Assembly (NCBI RefSeq): GCF_000018025.1
Contig: NC_009831.1
Coordinates: 248,001-312,000 of the forward strand
Direction of reading: 5' to 3'
Origin: Shewanella sediminis HAW-EB3
GTDB taxonomy: Bacteria > Pseudomonadota > Gammaproteobacteria > Enterobacterales > Shewanellaceae
DNA: 64,000 nt
In this document: positions 8,472-19,074 of the stretch, in pieces
Layout: every line of letters begins with the position of its first letter
Numbering within the stretch: the stretch's first letter is position 1
The notes under the pieces: generated by a model
What the model saw: only the letters and a program-made list of their open reading frames with translations
What the model was told of the DNA's origin: nothing
Database searches by the model: none
Made by a program: the position numbers and the translations under genes

Positions 8472-9527
8472 CTAACAGCTTTTGATTAAGGTGAGATCGA
8501 TCCATGATTGGCAGCGAGGTTTCCCGGAGCCGACTAATAGATCACAGCTAAAGGCTGTGAGGGTATCGAGCCCCGGGATCTCATCGGGAATCATTATCTG
8601 GCTTAACCTTGCGAGAGCCTCTATGCCTAAGCTGGCTTCCAGGCTGGAGCTTAAGATAAACCTGACTCCTGAATGCTCGGCTTCGGCTTGAAGTTTTTGT
8701 AACTTCTCCAGACTGCCAATCAGCATAGGCTTTACGACCAGCGCGGTGAGTCCCGGCTGCATGGCAAATTGAAATATAGGATCGTTAAGGCTCTCATCTA
8801 ACGCCCAGGGCATGCCAATTGCCTCATAGAAAGCGGCGTTGTCACTCGGTCTTTGACATGGCTCCTCGATATATTCGATAGAGGCAAGGGGTAAGCAAGC
8901 GGCAAAATCTATGGCTTGCTCCAGGCTGAAGCCTCGGTTTGCGTCTAACCTGAGTTTTAGATCTGGCCTGATAGCTAATATCTGATGGATGAGCTGAACC
9001 TCCTCTTCCAGTGAGGTTTGCGAAACTTTGACCTTGGCGGCATGCATATCGGCAGGTAAGTCACCGACGCGTTGACGCAGTGCGTTTATCGACTCATCAC
9101 TGTTACGGTAGAGCAGAGGAATTGTCCTCAGGTCCTCATTAAGCGATATCGTGTGTCCGTTGAGTTGTCCTTTGAGCTTGGCGTGCATCAAACTCAGACC
9201 GAAGGCTAGGGATGGGAGATATTCAATATCGGCGATATCTAATAAGTTATCTATTGGTTTTTGAACTAACCGTTCTAACAGGCTCTCCAGCTTTTCGCTC
9301 ACCTGAGTAAGGCTTTCCTTGCTGAAACCGTGCAGTGGATTGCCATCGATGTCTATTCCTGACAGTGGCGCGATCTCAACTTGCTCGGTGAGGGTCTCTC
9401 CTGTCTCATCTATGACTTCAACTTTTAATACTAAGCCTCTGCGGACATCGATGCGCTGGCTACCGACCGGCAGTAACTTGTCTAAAGGGATCTGATATTG
9501 ATAAAGGTGAAGCGCTGAGATGATCAT
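8472..9527 (-). CDS. menC: o-Succinylbenzoate synthase MenC
   Basis: MenC dehydrates SHCHC to o-succinylbenzoate; it belongs to the enolase superfamily. The 351-residue protein shows the second-shell KVK motif (AAKVKVSQ), the metal-binding region LRLDANRGFS and IEYIEEPCQ, and a later lysine in ALVVKPMLIGS that serves as catalytic base in the family. The start codon overlaps the menH stop by four bases (ATGA), so the two are translationally coupled. Confidence 0.93.
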   Translation of the reverse strand: MIISALHLYQYQIPLDKLLPVGSQRIDVRRGLVLKVEVIDETGETLTEQVEIAPLSGIDIDGNPLHGFSKESLTQVSEKLESLLERLVQKPIDNLLDIADIEYLPSLAFGLSLMHAKLKGQLNGHTISLNEDLRTIPLLYRNSDESINALRQRVGDLPADMHAAKVKVSQTSLEEEVQLIHQILAIRPDLKLRLDANRGFSLEQAIDFAACLPLASIEYIEEPCQRPSDNAAFYEAIGMPWALDESLNDPIFQFAMQPGLTALVVKPMLIGSLEKLQKLQAEAEHSGVRFILSSSLEASLGIEALARLSQIMIPDEIPGLDTLTAFSCDLLVGSGKPRCQSWIDLTLIKSC

Positions 9528-10306
9528 TGAGCATCCTCGATTAAGTGTTTAATAAGCTGTCGACAGAAGAGTGTCGGAGATGCCAGGTGTACGTTATGAC
9601 CGGCATCGGCAATTTCATGAACCTGTATATCTGCCAGACTCGCCCACCGCGATGCCAATGCCGAAAATTTACTGTCATCCTTACCCACGAAATAATGACA
9701 GGGCAGCTGCAGTTGACCCGGTAGTTGCCACAAGTCTTCCTGCTTAGCGAGAGAGGTTGACTCAAAAACAGTGAGCAGGGCTTCCGAGCTGTTGTTGCTG
9801 CGCTTGAGGATCAAGGCCTGGCGCTTCGACTCCGTCAGTTCGGCAAATACTCCCTGCTGGTACCACTGTGAGAGAAAAGACTCGATGGGGACAGATGAGA
9901 GTTTCTCGCTCCAGCTATGGTCGTTACGGGCTCTCACCTGCCTCTCTGCTAGCGTCTGCAGGCCGGGATGGGATGATTCCAGGCTCAGGCTGAGCAAATT
10001 GTCCGGGTATGCCTGTGCCACATGCAGCGCGATACGTCCGCCTAACGAGTAGCCTAACAGGTGGTACCTTTCTATGGATAAGCTGTTTAGCGTAGTCTGA
10101 ATCGCATCTGCGACCCGCTCAAATGCTGATGAACCCGGCGCTAGTACAGGGCTCTGCCCATGGCCGGGAAGATCGATGCAGATACAGTAGAAATGCGGGA
10201 GTAAATCCGAAATAAGCGTGTCCCAATCGTTTTTACTGCCAAGAAAACCATGCAGCATCACCAGTGCGGGCTTTCGGCTATCTCCATGACATGACAGGGC
10301 CAACAT
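9524..10306 (-). CDS. menH: SHCHC synthase MenH (alpha/beta hydrolase)
   Basis: MenH removes pyruvate from SEPHCHC to give SHCHC in menaquinone synthesis. The 260-residue alpha/beta-hydrolase fold protein has the oxyanion region MLHGFLGSKNDW, the nucleophile elbow GYSLGGRIA (serine near residue 91), and the terminal histidine in DAGHNVHLA. It overlaps menC by four bases and abuts menD by one base. Confidence 0.9.
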   Translation of the reverse strand: MLALSCHGDSRKPALVMLHGFLGSKNDWDTLISDLLPHFYCICIDLPGHGQSPVLAPGSSAFERVADAIQTTLNSLSIERYHLLGYSLGGRIALHVAQAYPDNLLSLSLESSHPGLQTLAERQVRARNDHSWSEKLSSVPIESFLSQWYQQGVFAELTESKRQALILKRSNNSSEALLTVFESTSLAKQEDLWQLPGQLQLPCHYFVGKDDSKFSALASRWASLADIQVHEIADAGHNVHLASPTLFCRQLIKHLIEDAQ

Positions 10307-12015
10307 CAGCTTTGTTTTACCCAGGTGGCAATGCTGGCGATCTGCTCACTCGCTTGATGTTGGGCGACCGAAACCTCAATCACCGAAGGACCCTGAAAGG
10401 CGATAGCCTCTTGATAGGCTTCGTTGAAACTCTCGAAGTCATCGACCCGGTTGTAGGCCAGGCCGAACATAGCCGCGCCATAGCCAAACTCCAGCCCATG
10501 GGCCAGACGGTAATAATCACTCCTGAGCTTCTCGTCGGGGACCGGAAGTAAGTTAAAGATATTACCGCCATCATTATTCAATATGACGATGACAAAAGGG
10601 CTCTCAATCGTTCGGGCAATGGCCAGAGAGTTGAGGTCGTGTAACTGAGATATATCGCCTATGAGTAAGGTGGTGGCTTTCCCTTCATGCTTAGCGACAC
10701 CGCAAGCGGTGGCGAGCAGGCCATCGATGCCCGAGGCGCCGCGATTGGTATAGGTGCGGGGATAGTCAGGAGTGATCGGAGCATACATGTCATATAAGCG
10801 TACCGGCAGGCTATTTCCGATAAAGAGTTGGCTTTGGCGATTTTGTGCTTTAGCTATTGCACGGACGACCATCGCCTCACCAAACTCGGCATTATCGATC
10901 TGCTGTTGAAACAGCGTCTCAAGCCCGTCATTAAACTGGATGAGTTGCAGTGCCCAGTTGGCGTCGGATGATCGCGGCCAGGCTTGTGAAGCGAAGGCGG
11001 CTACACTCGAGTGCCATACCTGCTTAGCACTGTGGCTTGGGTCTAATCTCATCTGTTGGGGTAATACCTGCCAATAGCGCTTCCATTTCTGTTCGCTTAA
11101 GAAGTTAATCAGGCGTTTTGAGAGCAGGCGTCCGCCAAATACCAGCACAGATTCAGCCTGGGCCAGCAAAGCCCTGGCTTTGGGTTGGTGTAGGAGTTGA
11201 TCCACATTACCAATGACACCGGAATGCTGTCTAAGCTGAGATTGAGCATCGGTGAGTAGTGGCCAACCCAGTTTCTGTGATAGCTCTACAAGGATTTCCG
11301 GCGACTCTTGTGGCGAAAGAGTGCCGGCAATGATCACGCCTTTTCCATGAACAAAGCGGGCCAATGAGTCTTGGGTTGGCAGGCTGTGCTGTGACGTTTT
11401 ACCGTATTGATTAAAAGGGGACGTCGTATGCTGCCAATTACCCAGTGTACTCAGGTACTGGGTAAAGTCGGCACTCATGGTCGATGGGTAAAGTGGCTCA
11501 CGAAACATGCAATTAATATGAACGGGCAGGCTTTGATTGCTGATAGCTTCATCTAACATGGTGAGCAGCGCCTCCGGCCGGATAGCTATATCCGGTGTGG
11601 GCAGATTAATCTGCTTGGCATATTGTGCAAAGAGCGCCGGTTGAATGATGGCCTGATTGGCACCGCAATCGATCAGTTCCGGGGGTCTGTCTCCGGACAA
11701 GACTACCAAAGGTACTTGCGTTAGCCAGGCCTCGATTATCGCCGGATAGAGATTCGCGACAGCGGTCCCGGAGGTCGTGATAATTGCCACCGGAGCATGG
11801 CTTGTTTTTGCAAGACCCAGTGCCATAAATCCAAGCCCGCGCTCATCGAAATGCAGATGCTGTTTAAGCTTAGATTGTTTTGCGGCGGCGAGAGTTAAAG
11901 GTGTCGAGCGTGAGCCAGGAGCCATACACACATGTTGAACCCCTAGGCGAGAGAGCTCCTCGAGTATAAGAGTGCCCCATAATAGATTTAGCTCTGCTGT
12001 CTTGTCGATTTGCAT
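10306..12015 (-). CDS. menD: SEPHCHC synthase MenD
   Basis: MenD is a thiamine-diphosphate enzyme that joins 2-oxoglutarate to isochorismate, the first committed menaquinone step. The 569-residue protein has the N-terminal [14 protein letters not shown] motif, a Glu in HFDERGLGF, and a ThDP-binding region with [13 protein letters not shown] and NNDGGNIFN. It is first in the operon. Its promoter must lie in the long AT-rich gap toward dmsE. No menF is visible here, so isochorismate synthase is probably encoded elsewhere. Confidence 0.95.
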   Translation of the reverse strand: MQIDKTAELNLLWGTLILEELSRLGVQHVCMAPGSRSTPLTLAAAKQSKLKQHLHFDERGLGFMALGLAKTSHAPVAIITTSGTAVANLYPAIIEAWLTQVPLVVLSGDRPPELIDCGANQAIIQPALFAQYAKQINLPTPDIAIRPEALLTMLDEAISNQSLPVHINCMFREPLYPSTMSADFTQYLSTLGNWQHTTSPFNQYGKTSQHSLPTQDSLARFVHGKGVIIAGTLSPQESPEILVELSQKLGWPLLTDAQSQLRQHSGVIGNVDQLLHQPKARALLAQAESVLVFGGRLLSKRLINFLSEQKWKRYWQVLPQQMRLDPSHSAKQVWHSSVAAFASQAWPRSSDANWALQLIQFNDGLETLFQQQIDNAEFGEAMVVRAIAKAQNRQSQLFIGNSLPVRLYDMYAPITPDYPRTYTNRGASGIDGLLATACGVAKHEGKATTLLIGDISQLHDLNSLAIARTIESPFVIVILNNDGGNIFNLLPVPDEKLRSDYYRLAHGLEFGYGAAMFGLAYNRVDDFESFNEAYQEAIAFQGPSVIEVSVAQHQASEQIASIATWVKQS

Positions 12016-12779
12016 GGATTAGTACCCGTTGTTTGATGCTGATAGTGTACCCCGATTCACTTTAAAGGAGTATTTTTTAACGGGAGATGCTTGATAACTG
12101 TCTCTAGGGTAAAACTAGAACGTTCTGTTTTATATTTTGTCACGATAAACACTGTTTAAACTTACATTTAAAATGCATCATATTTTTATGACTCTAAAAT
12201 TGTGACGCTTAATATAGGCAGCTTAATTAACAAGTGAACTTTTATTACATTTTATTGTTGTTAAATAAATTTCTTAAGTAGTTTTTCATTATACTATTTG
12301 AGTTGTAGATCACTTTATACATATTGCTTGTTGCGGGGCGGGACACATAAATATATTTTCTATGACTCTGATAGAGGCTCCTTGTTTTATGCTGTTTTTT
12401 AATGCATTACAACAAAATCTCATTATTTTGAACTCCATCATATCTGCAGTTTTTAGGCTAAAACCGACAGTTAACAAGCCCCGGTGCAGGCTTTAACAAA
12501 CGGTAACCATTGTAACCTAGTGCATTTTTCTTTTTCTTCGTTTTTCAGTGGCTTACTCTTGCATATGTTGTGGTTGGTAATGATAGCTATTATCAACTGG
12601 TAGCGCGCTACATCACAGGTTCCCTGTATTTATTAATTGCCTCTCAGTTTTATTTAATTGTTTTTAACAAATGAAGTTTTATATTTAATTACCTTAAAAT
12701 ATTTATATCTGAGCTGAATGTTATTAATTGTTTTATTGCGGTTAATAGCTTGGTTTATTATTTATGTAAGGTCGAGTTA
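12016..12779. promoter_or_regulatory. Long AT-rich divergent regulatory region, menD / dmsE
   Basis: There is no gene in these 764 bases. Visible dyads are the palindrome AGAACGTTCT (12117-12126), near the menD side, and TGATA-GCTAT-TATCA (12581-12595), about 185 bases before dmsE. I looked for TTGAT-N4-ATCAA (FNR type) and found no good match; only half-sites of CRP type occur. A divergent promoter region is inferred from gene orientation. Confidence 0.5.
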
Positions 12780-13730
12780 ATGATTTATCGCGTTTTCTAC
12801 AACTTATTATGTGGGGTGATCACTGTCTTGTGTTTATCCCTAAGTGCACATGCCGTTCCCTGGCAAAATCTCACCGGTGAACAACTTGAACAAAAGTTAG
12901 CTGAAAAATTCTCGGCTGGTGAATACTCATCGAAAGGCGCCGACTCCTGCTTGATGTGTCACCGTAAAGATGAAGCCGTGATGGCTATTTTCGATGGTAC
13001 CCACGGCATGATGAACAGTAAGCAGTCGCCAATGGCGGGCCTGCAATGTGAAGCCTGTCATGGTCCTCAAGGGAAGCATAACAGGGGCGGCAAGGAGCCG
13101 ATGATCGCCTTCGGTACAGACAGCAAGCTGTCGGCCTCCGCGCAAAACAGTGTTTGTCAGGGGTGTCATAACGACCCTAAACAGATGGCGTGGCACAGCA
13201 GTACCCATAACCTTGAAGAGGTGGCATGTGCCGACTGTCATACTCTGCACAGCGCCAAAGACCCCGCTCTGGACAAGCTCAGTGTGAATGACACCTGTAG
13301 CTCGTGCCATACCAAAGAAAAAGCCGATATGAATAAGCGCTCATCTCATCCTTTGAAATGGGACCAGATGACCTGTATCGATTGTCACTCTCCTCATGGT
13401 TCTATGAGTGAAAGCGCTCTGAATAAGCCGACGATTAATGACACCTGCTATTCATGTCACAGTGAAAAACGTGGTCCGGTTTTGTGGGAACACGCACCGG
13501 TCACAGAGAACTGTGTCACCTGTCATAACCCTCATGGCAGCGTCAATGAAGGCATGCTGAAAAGCCGTGCGCCTCAACTCTGTCAACAGTGTCATGCACC
13601 CGACGGTCATGCCAGTCGAGTGGTGCAGGAACCGGGAATGGATGCCTTCGGCGGTGGTAAGAGTTGCTTGAATTGTCACAGCAAGATCCACGGTTCTAAC
13701 CATCCGTCAGGCAGCTTGCTGCAGCGTTAA
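12780..13730 (+). CDS. dmsE: Decahaem c-type cytochrome DmsE (MtrA family)
   Basis: DmsE is a periplasmic decahaem cytochrome that carries electrons through the outer-membrane barrel DmsF to DmsA on the cell surface. I count ten CXXCH sites: CLMCH, CEACH, CQGCH, CADCH, CSSCH, CIDCH, CYSCH, CVTCH, CQQCH and CLNCH. An N-terminal signal peptide runs to about residue 25 (SAHA). The ATG at 12780 follows AAGGTCGAG; an in-frame upstream ATG at 12750 lacks a site and would spoil the signal peptide. It is first in dmsEFABGH, with dmsF 14 bases downstream. Confidence 0.95.
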   Translation: MIYRVFYNLLCGVITVLCLSLSAHAVPWQNLTGEQLEQKLAEKFSAGEYSSKGADSCLMCHRKDEAVMAIFDGTHGMMNSKQSPMAGLQCEACHGPQGKHNRGGKEPMIAFGTDSKLSASAQNSVCQGCHNDPKQMAWHSSTHNLEEVACADCHTLHSAKDPALDKLSVNDTCSSCHTKEKADMNKRSSHPLKWDQMTCIDCHSPHGSMSESALNKPTINDTCYSCHSEKRGPVLWEHAPVTENCVTCHNPHGSVNEGMLKSRAPQLCQQCHAPDGHASRVVQEPGMDAFGGGKSCLNCHSKIHGSNHPSGSLLQR

Positions 13731-13744
13731 TAGGGAGCAATATC

Positions 13745-15754
13745 ATGGGATTTAAACTCAATATCATCACGGTGTCGCTCCTGGCTGTTTCTGGCTCGGC
13801 GATGGCTACAAACTTCGGTGTCGGTAACGCCAATACTGACTCGATCAATATGGATAAGTACCAGTGCAAACGTTGTGTCTCGACCAATGGATATATTGGT
13901 GAGGTCTCAGTCTCGGCGGGTTACAACTCAGTGGACGATATCCATGCGGGGAACGCGCTGGGAAGTGCCGAAGATGGCGCCATCGCCGCCGTGAGTGGTG
14001 ATATCCGTTATCAAAATGAGACCGGGTACCGGGCACAAATTCAAGCTCACCAGTTGGGCATGGATAATGGCTTTGCCAATATCAAGGTGGGAAAGTCTGG
14101 CCTCTACGAGCTGGAGCTGGATTATCAATCGCTTAAGAGTTATCAGGCGGGCGATGTGCAGAGTCAGCTTTGGCATGACGATGGGATGTTAACCCCCAGC
14201 AGCTACACCAATGAGTTTGATCTGGCGCTAAAGCGCGAGAAGTCGGCGATAGGCTTCAATTATGGAGAGGGGTTTTATAACACCTTCATCCGCTATAGTC
14301 AGGAAGAGAAAACGGGTCATCAATCGAGCAGCCTGGTCGCGCCAAGTCCGGTCAACTTCGGTTTGCCTGTCGATGCTACCACTAAGCAGCTCGATGCAGG
14401 CGCATCGTTAGCCGGCGATAACTGGTTAACTGAGTTGAGCTATTTCGGTAGTTATTACGGCAATAACATCAAAGACCTGAGCCTGCCTCATATGAATGAT
14501 GTCTATTCTGCAACGCCGGATAATGAGGCTCATCAGGTGTCACTCTCGGGTCAGTACCAGTTTAATCGTACCGTGATGAGTGGCCGTCTCGTGACGGGAC
14601 GAATGATCCAGGATGACGCGCTTATCCAGATGAGTGGTAATCCGCTGCAAAGCTGGGATGGGCAGATAGATACCTTAGATGGTCGTTTTGCGGTGACCTC
14701 CATGTTGAGCAATCGCCTGCGTTTAGGTGGTAGCGTCGATTACAGCAAACGCGATAACAAGAGCTCTGTGTGGGAATTTACCCAGTACAGTTACAACGGC
14801 TTAAGCGGCTCATTTAAGCAAAATGTGCCCCAGGATATCGAGCGCAACACCTATAAGGTCAATGCCAGTTACCGCATTGCCAGTGGTTACCGTCTGCAAG
14901 CCGGTTATGACAGGAAAGAGGTCGACCGTAGCTATAGCGAACGTGAGCAGACCAATGAAGATAGCCTGTGGGCCAAATTTAATGTGAGTGCCTTCGACAC
15001 GTTCAAGGTCAATCTTAAAGCCAGCCACGGCAATCGAGGTGGTTCGGATTATGAAGTTGACGAGGTCACCTCTTCACAAGAGAACGCCTTGATGCGCAAG
15101 TACTATCTTGCGGATCGTAAACGTAATGCCGTTGAGCTTAAGGTTAATCACTCGCCTCTGTCCTGGATGAGTATCGATGTTACCGGGCGTTATGCCAAAG
15201 ACGACTATGACGCCACCGAGATAGGCCTGACAGAATCGGAAGACTTCGGCTATGACGTCAATCTGAGCCTGCAGTTCAGTAAGCATCTGTCGGCCTACGG
15301 TTTTGCTGGTCAGCAGTGGATTAACTCGGCACAAGCCGGTAGCCAGAGTTTCAGTAGCCCGGACTGGAACGCCGATATCGAAGATGAGTTTATCAATATC
15401 GGTGCCGGTTTTAGCTATGGCGGTCTGATGCAGGACAAACTCACCTTAGGCGGTGATTACCTGTTCAGTAATTCAATCAGTGACACCTCGGTCGGGGGGA
15501 CCCTGGTTACGACCAATGGTAGCCAGCCATACGGTGATTACTTCTCCTATAACCACAGCGTGCGTATGTATGCCGATTATGCCTTGAGCAAACAGATGGC
15601 ATTGAAGCTGAGTTATCAATATGAACGTTATTACGACACAGATGCGGCTCAAGTCGCGACGAATGCTGTGCCGGGGCTAACCACGTTAGGTGAGCTTAAC
15701 CATGACTATAACGCGCACGAAGTGATGTTGTCGTTTAGCTATTTGTTGCGCTAA
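13745..15754 (+). CDS. dmsF: Outer-membrane beta-barrel DmsF (MtrB/PioB family)
   Basis: This protein forms the barrel that sheathes the decahaem cytochrome across the outer membrane. It has 669 residues: a signal peptide to about residue 21, then a conserved CXXC (CKRC, residues 41-44) typical of MtrB proteins, and alternating amphipathic strands to a C-terminal segment ending in aromatic/hydrophobic residues (SFSYLLR). A GGGAG ribosome site precedes the ATG. Its place between the decahaem cytochrome and the molybdoenzyme matches the Shewanella Dms system. Confidence 0.93.
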   Translation: MGFKLNIITVSLLAVSGSAMATNFGVGNANTDSINMDKYQCKRCVSTNGYIGEVSVSAGYNSVDDIHAGNALGSAEDGAIAAVSGDIRYQNETGYRAQIQAHQLGMDNGFANIKVGKSGLYELELDYQSLKSYQAGDVQSQLWHDDGMLTPSSYTNEFDLALKREKSAIGFNYGEGFYNTFIRYSQEEKTGHQSSSLVAPSPVNFGLPVDATTKQLDAGASLAGDNWLTELSYFGSYYGNNIKDLSLPHMNDVYSATPDNEAHQVSLSGQYQFNRTVMSGRLVTGRMIQDDALIQMSGNPLQSWDGQIDTLDGRFAVTSMLSNRLRLGGSVDYSKRDNKSSVWEFTQYSYNGLSGSFKQNVPQDIERNTYKVNASYRIASGYRLQAGYDRKEVDRSYSEREQTNEDSLWAKFNVSAFDTFKVNLKASHGNRGGSDYEVDEVTSSQENALMRKYYLADRKRNAVELKVNHSPLSWMSIDVTGRYAKDDYDATEIGLTESEDFGYDVNLSLQFSKHLSAYGFAGQQWINSAQAGSQSFSSPDWNADIEDEFINIGAGFSYGGLMQDKLTLGGDYLFSNSISDTSVGGTLVTTNGSQPYGDYFSYNHSVRMYADYALSKQMALKLSYQYERYYDTDAAQVATNAVPGLTTLGELNHDYNAHEVMLSFSYLLR

Positions 15755-15788
15755 GGCGCAGTGCGGAAAATCGCAAGAGGAAATATTA

Positions 15789-18305
15789 ATGGAACGCAGA
15801 AGTTTCTTAAAAATGAGTGCAGCCATGGGTTGTGCAGCAAGCGTAACAGGTTGTAAAACCAGTTCAGATGATGCCAATGTTGTACCACCACAGCCACCTG
15901 TCGGTGAAGAGCAAATAACCTGGTCATCTTGTCTGGTTAACTGTGGCTCTAACTGCCCGGTTAAAGTGTTTAGCCGTGATGGTGTTATTACACGCGTTGA
16001 AACCGATCACGACGTTGCCGATGGCGATGATGTTTACCAAGTGCGCGCCTGTGCCCGTGGTCGTTCACTACGCCAGCGCACCTATGCCGTCGATCGCTTA
16101 AAAACACCGATGAAGCGTGTTGGTAAGCGTGGTGAAGGTAAGTTTGTGCCTATCAGCTGGGATGAAGCGGCAAAAACTATCGGTACTAAGCTAACGTCTG
16201 TGATTGCCGAGCATGGCAACAAGGCTATCTTCCGTAGCTATGGCTCTGGGGCTTACTATGGTTTCGCTTCTAACGCCTGTTTTAACCGTCTGTTTAACTT
16301 AAACGGTGGCTGCCTGAATGCCTATGGTAACTACTCTTGGGCACAGCAGATGGAAGCGGCTAAGCATACCTTCGGTACCGGTAGTACTTCGGGGTCATCG
16401 ACGGTGACTCTGGCAAACAGTGACTTCCTGTTGGGTGTGGCTTATAACCCAAGCGAAATTCGTCAGTCGGGTTCGGGTGAAGGTTATGACTACCTGAAGG
16501 CACTGCAAAAGAGCAACGGCCTGAAAGTCGTGATGATCGATCCTCGCTACACTGACTCTATGTTAGGTAAAGAGTCTAAGTGGTTGCCTATCCGCCCGGG
16601 TACCGATGCGGCCTTTGCTGAAGCCATCGCTTATCAGATGATCAGCTCTGGTTGGGTCGACCAGAACTCACTCAGCTTTATCAACAAGTATGCCGTAGGT
16701 TTCGACGCTGCCTCTATTACTGCGCAAAAAGAACTTTTTGCAAATAGCGGCGATGCCACCAAGCAAGAATACGCTAAGGTGATGAAGCCGGAGGAAAACT
16801 ACCGTGATTACATCTTAAGCCAGGGCGTCTACGCCGATCAGCCGTTGAAGACGTCTGAGTGGGCCGAAAAAATTACCGGTATTCCGGCTGCGCAGCTTGA
16901 GCAAATTGCGACCGACCTACAAAATGCTAAAGCCCCCTATATCGTCGTTGGCGCCGGTGTTAACCGTCAGGCCAATGGTGAACAAAGCATGCGCGCGCTT
17001 TACATGCTATCTGTATTGACGGGTAAGTTGGGTACCTTAGGTGCATCGAACGGTGAACTGCCATCCATGAGCGGAATGTACCGCGCCGGTATTCCAACGG
17101 GTAGCAACCCGGTTAAAGAAAGCATCTCATTCTTTACCTGGTCTGAAGCTATTCATAACGGCGAAACCATGACTGCACGCAGCCACGGCGTTCGTGGTAC
17201 CGACGGTTTGGACACGCCACTGGGCACCAATATCAAGGTCATCATCTCTGCGTCAGACAGCTCGCTGCTGAACCAACATGCCGAGATCAACAACACCGCT
17301 AAGATCTTAGAAGATGAAACGGGTGTTGAGCTGATTGTCAGCTGTGATTGCTGGATGACTCCAGGGGCTAAGTTTGCCGATATCATCTTGCCCGATACCA
17401 GCTGGTTAGAATCAAATGACTTAGTTAACGACAGCTATGCCTCCGGTGCACTGGGTTACATCACGGCGATGAAGTCGGCGATTGAACCTATGTGGGACTG
17501 TAAGTCTATGTATGAAGCATCAGCACTGATTGCTAAGTACATGGGTTGTGAAGCTGAATTCACCGAAGGTAAAACTGAAGAGCAGTGGCTCGAAGAGTTA
17601 TACCAGAAGACCAAAGACAGCAGCACTAACTTAGGCGTCGTGCCAGCCTTCCCGGCGACTTACAAAGAAGCACAAGAGATTGGCTTCTTCCGTAAAAACA
17701 TGAACGACAACCATGTTGCGCTTAAAAGTTATATCAATGGCGGTAAAGCACTGTCGACCCCAAGTGGCAAGATTGAGATCTACTCTGCCGAGCTTGCATG
17801 GCGAGCAGCTAACTGGGATCAAGAGCTTACGACTGACGTTAAGGGTGACACCATCACAGCAATTCCTCAGTACACAGTGACTTGGGATGGTTATGAAGAT
17901 GAAGACACCAGCACTGATTACCCAATTCAGTTAGCGGGTTACCACACCAAGGGTCGTACTCACTCAAGCTATCACAACGTGCCTTGGCTTCGTGAAGCGG
18001 TTGAAGATGCGGTTTGGGTGAACCCAATGGATGCTGCAGAGAACGGTCTGAGCGCTGGCGATAAGATTGAGATGTATAACGAACGTGGCTCGATTGCCGT
18101 TAAGGTGCGTATCACTCCACGTGTCGCACCTGGTGTGTTTGCGTTGGGTCAGGGTGCCTGGTTTAAGCCAGGTAACACTGTTGGCAGCACGGGTCACATC
18201 ATAGATGAAGGCGGCGCGATCAATACGCTAACCCGCTATCAGCCAAGCCCTGTCGCTAAAGGCAACCCACAGCACACTAACCGTGTTGCAATTAAAAAGA
18301 TTTAA
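15789..18305 (+). CDS. dmsA: Extracellular DMSO reductase molybdopterin subunit DmsA
   Basis: DmsA is the catalytic subunit, reducing dimethyl sulfoxide to DMS with bis-MGD molybdenum. In 838 residues I see a Tat motif (ERRSFLKM, residues 2-9), a lipobox VTGC (Cys22), and a 4Fe-4S cluster set Cys48, Cys52, Cys56 and Cys88. Ser183 in GNYSWAQQ is the probable molybdenum ligand. The lipobox agrees with a lipoprotein at the cell surface, as known for Shewanella DmsA. The sequence alone cannot exclude another S- or N-oxide substrate. Confidence 0.94.
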   Translation: MERRSFLKMSAAMGCAASVTGCKTSSDDANVVPPQPPVGEEQITWSSCLVNCGSNCPVKVFSRDGVITRVETDHDVADGDDVYQVRACARGRSLRQRTYAVDRLKTPMKRVGKRGEGKFVPISWDEAAKTIGTKLTSVIAEHGNKAIFRSYGSGAYYGFASNACFNRLFNLNGGCLNAYGNYSWAQQMEAAKHTFGTGSTSGSSTVTLANSDFLLGVAYNPSEIRQSGSGEGYDYLKALQKSNGLKVVMIDPRYTDSMLGKESKWLPIRPGTDAAFAEAIAYQMISSGWVDQNSLSFINKYAVGFDAASITAQKELFANSGDATKQEYAKVMKPEENYRDYILSQGVYADQPLKTSEWAEKITGIPAAQLEQIATDLQNAKAPYIVVGAGVNRQANGEQSMRALYMLSVLTGKLGTLGASNGELPSMSGMYRAGIPTGSNPVKESISFFTWSEAIHNGETMTARSHGVRGTDGLDTPLGTNIKVIISASDSSLLNQHAEINNTAKILEDETGVELIVSCDCWMTPGAKFADIILPDTSWLESNDLVNDSYASGALGYITAMKSAIEPMWDCKSMYEASALIAKYMGCEAEFTEGKTEEQWLEELYQKTKDSSTNLGVVPAFPATYKEAQEIGFFRKNMNDNHVALKSYINGGKALSTPSGKIEIYSAELAWRAANWDQELTTDVKGDTITAIPQYTVTWDGYEDEDTSTDYPIQLAGYHTKGRTHSSYHNVPWLREAVEDAVWVNPMDAAENGLSAGDKIEMYNERGSIAVKVRITPRVAPGVFALGQGAWFKPGNTVGSTGHIIDEGGAINTLTRYQPSPVAKGNPQHTNRVAIKKI

Positions 18306-18319
18306 GAGACTAGTTAATT

Positions 18320-18997
18320 ATGACTCAACCAACTCAATATGGTTTTTATGTAGACAGCACTAAGTGCAGTGGCTGTAAAGCATGTCACGTGTCTTGCAAA
18401 GACCGTCAAAGCAACGAAATTCGTAATAACAGCAACCCGGAAGGCAATGCCTTACCTGCACTCGAGGGCGTAACCTGGCGTCGTGTGTATGAGTATGGTG
18501 GCGGAGAGTGGACCAAAGGTAACAATGGCTGTTTTGAGCAAAATGTATTTGCTTATTACATGTCTATCGGCTGTAACCATTGCTCTGAGCCAGTATGTGT
18601 GAAAGCCTGCCCTACCGGCGCTATGCATAAACGTCGTGAAGATGGTCTGGTTCACGTGGCTCAAGAGCTGTGTATCGGTTGTGAGAGCTGTGCTCGAGCA
18701 TGTCCATACGATGCGCCGCAAATTGATCGCGAACGTAAAGTGATGACTAAGTGTGATGGCTGCTTCGAGCGAATCGCCGAAGGTCGTAAGCCTGTGTGTG
18801 TCGAGTCTTGCCCGCTACGTGCACTGGACTTCGATACTATGGATAACCTACGCGCTAAATATGGCGATGGAGACGGTCATATTGCTCCGCTGCCATCACC
18901 TTCAATCACTTCGCCTAACCTGATAATCAAGGCTAACGTCAATGGCCGTCCGGCTGGCAGTGGTGAAGGGCAGATCTTAAACTTATCTGAAGTTTAA
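18320..18997 (+). CDS. dmsB: DMSO reductase iron-sulfur subunit DmsB
   Basis: DmsB relays electrons to DmsA. The 225-residue protein has four ferredoxin-type cysteine groups: CSGCKACHVSC, CNHCSEPVCVKACP, CIGCESCARACP and CDGC with CVESCP near the C-terminus. It has no signal peptide, so it is presumably exported with DmsA by the Tat route. No DmsC-type membrane anchor follows. That is expected here, because electrons come from CymA and the decahaem cytochrome instead. Confidence 0.94.
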   Translation: MTQPTQYGFYVDSTKCSGCKACHVSCKDRQSNEIRNNSNPEGNALPALEGVTWRRVYEYGGGEWTKGNNGCFEQNVFAYYMSIGCNHCSEPVCVKACPTGAMHKRREDGLVHVAQELCIGCESCARACPYDAPQIDRERKVMTKCDGCFERIAEGRKPVCVESCPLRALDFDTMDNLRAKYGDGDGHIAPLPSPSITSPNLIIKANVNGRPAGSGEGQILNLSEV

Positions 18998-19031
18998 TTT
19001 CATAGCGGTTCTAATATTATTGAACCGTGTC

Positions 19032-19058
19032 AGGCGCCCATCAGGGCGCCTTTAATTT
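19032..19058 (+). terminator. GC-rich hairpin between dmsB and dmsG
   Basis: A perfect 8-base stem AGGCGCCC/GGGCGCCT with loop ATCA is followed by TTAATTTG. It may partly terminate transcription, giving less chaperone than enzyme, or protect the upstream mRNA 3' end. Confidence 0.65.
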
Positions 19059-19074
19059 GTATATTGAGTCTATT

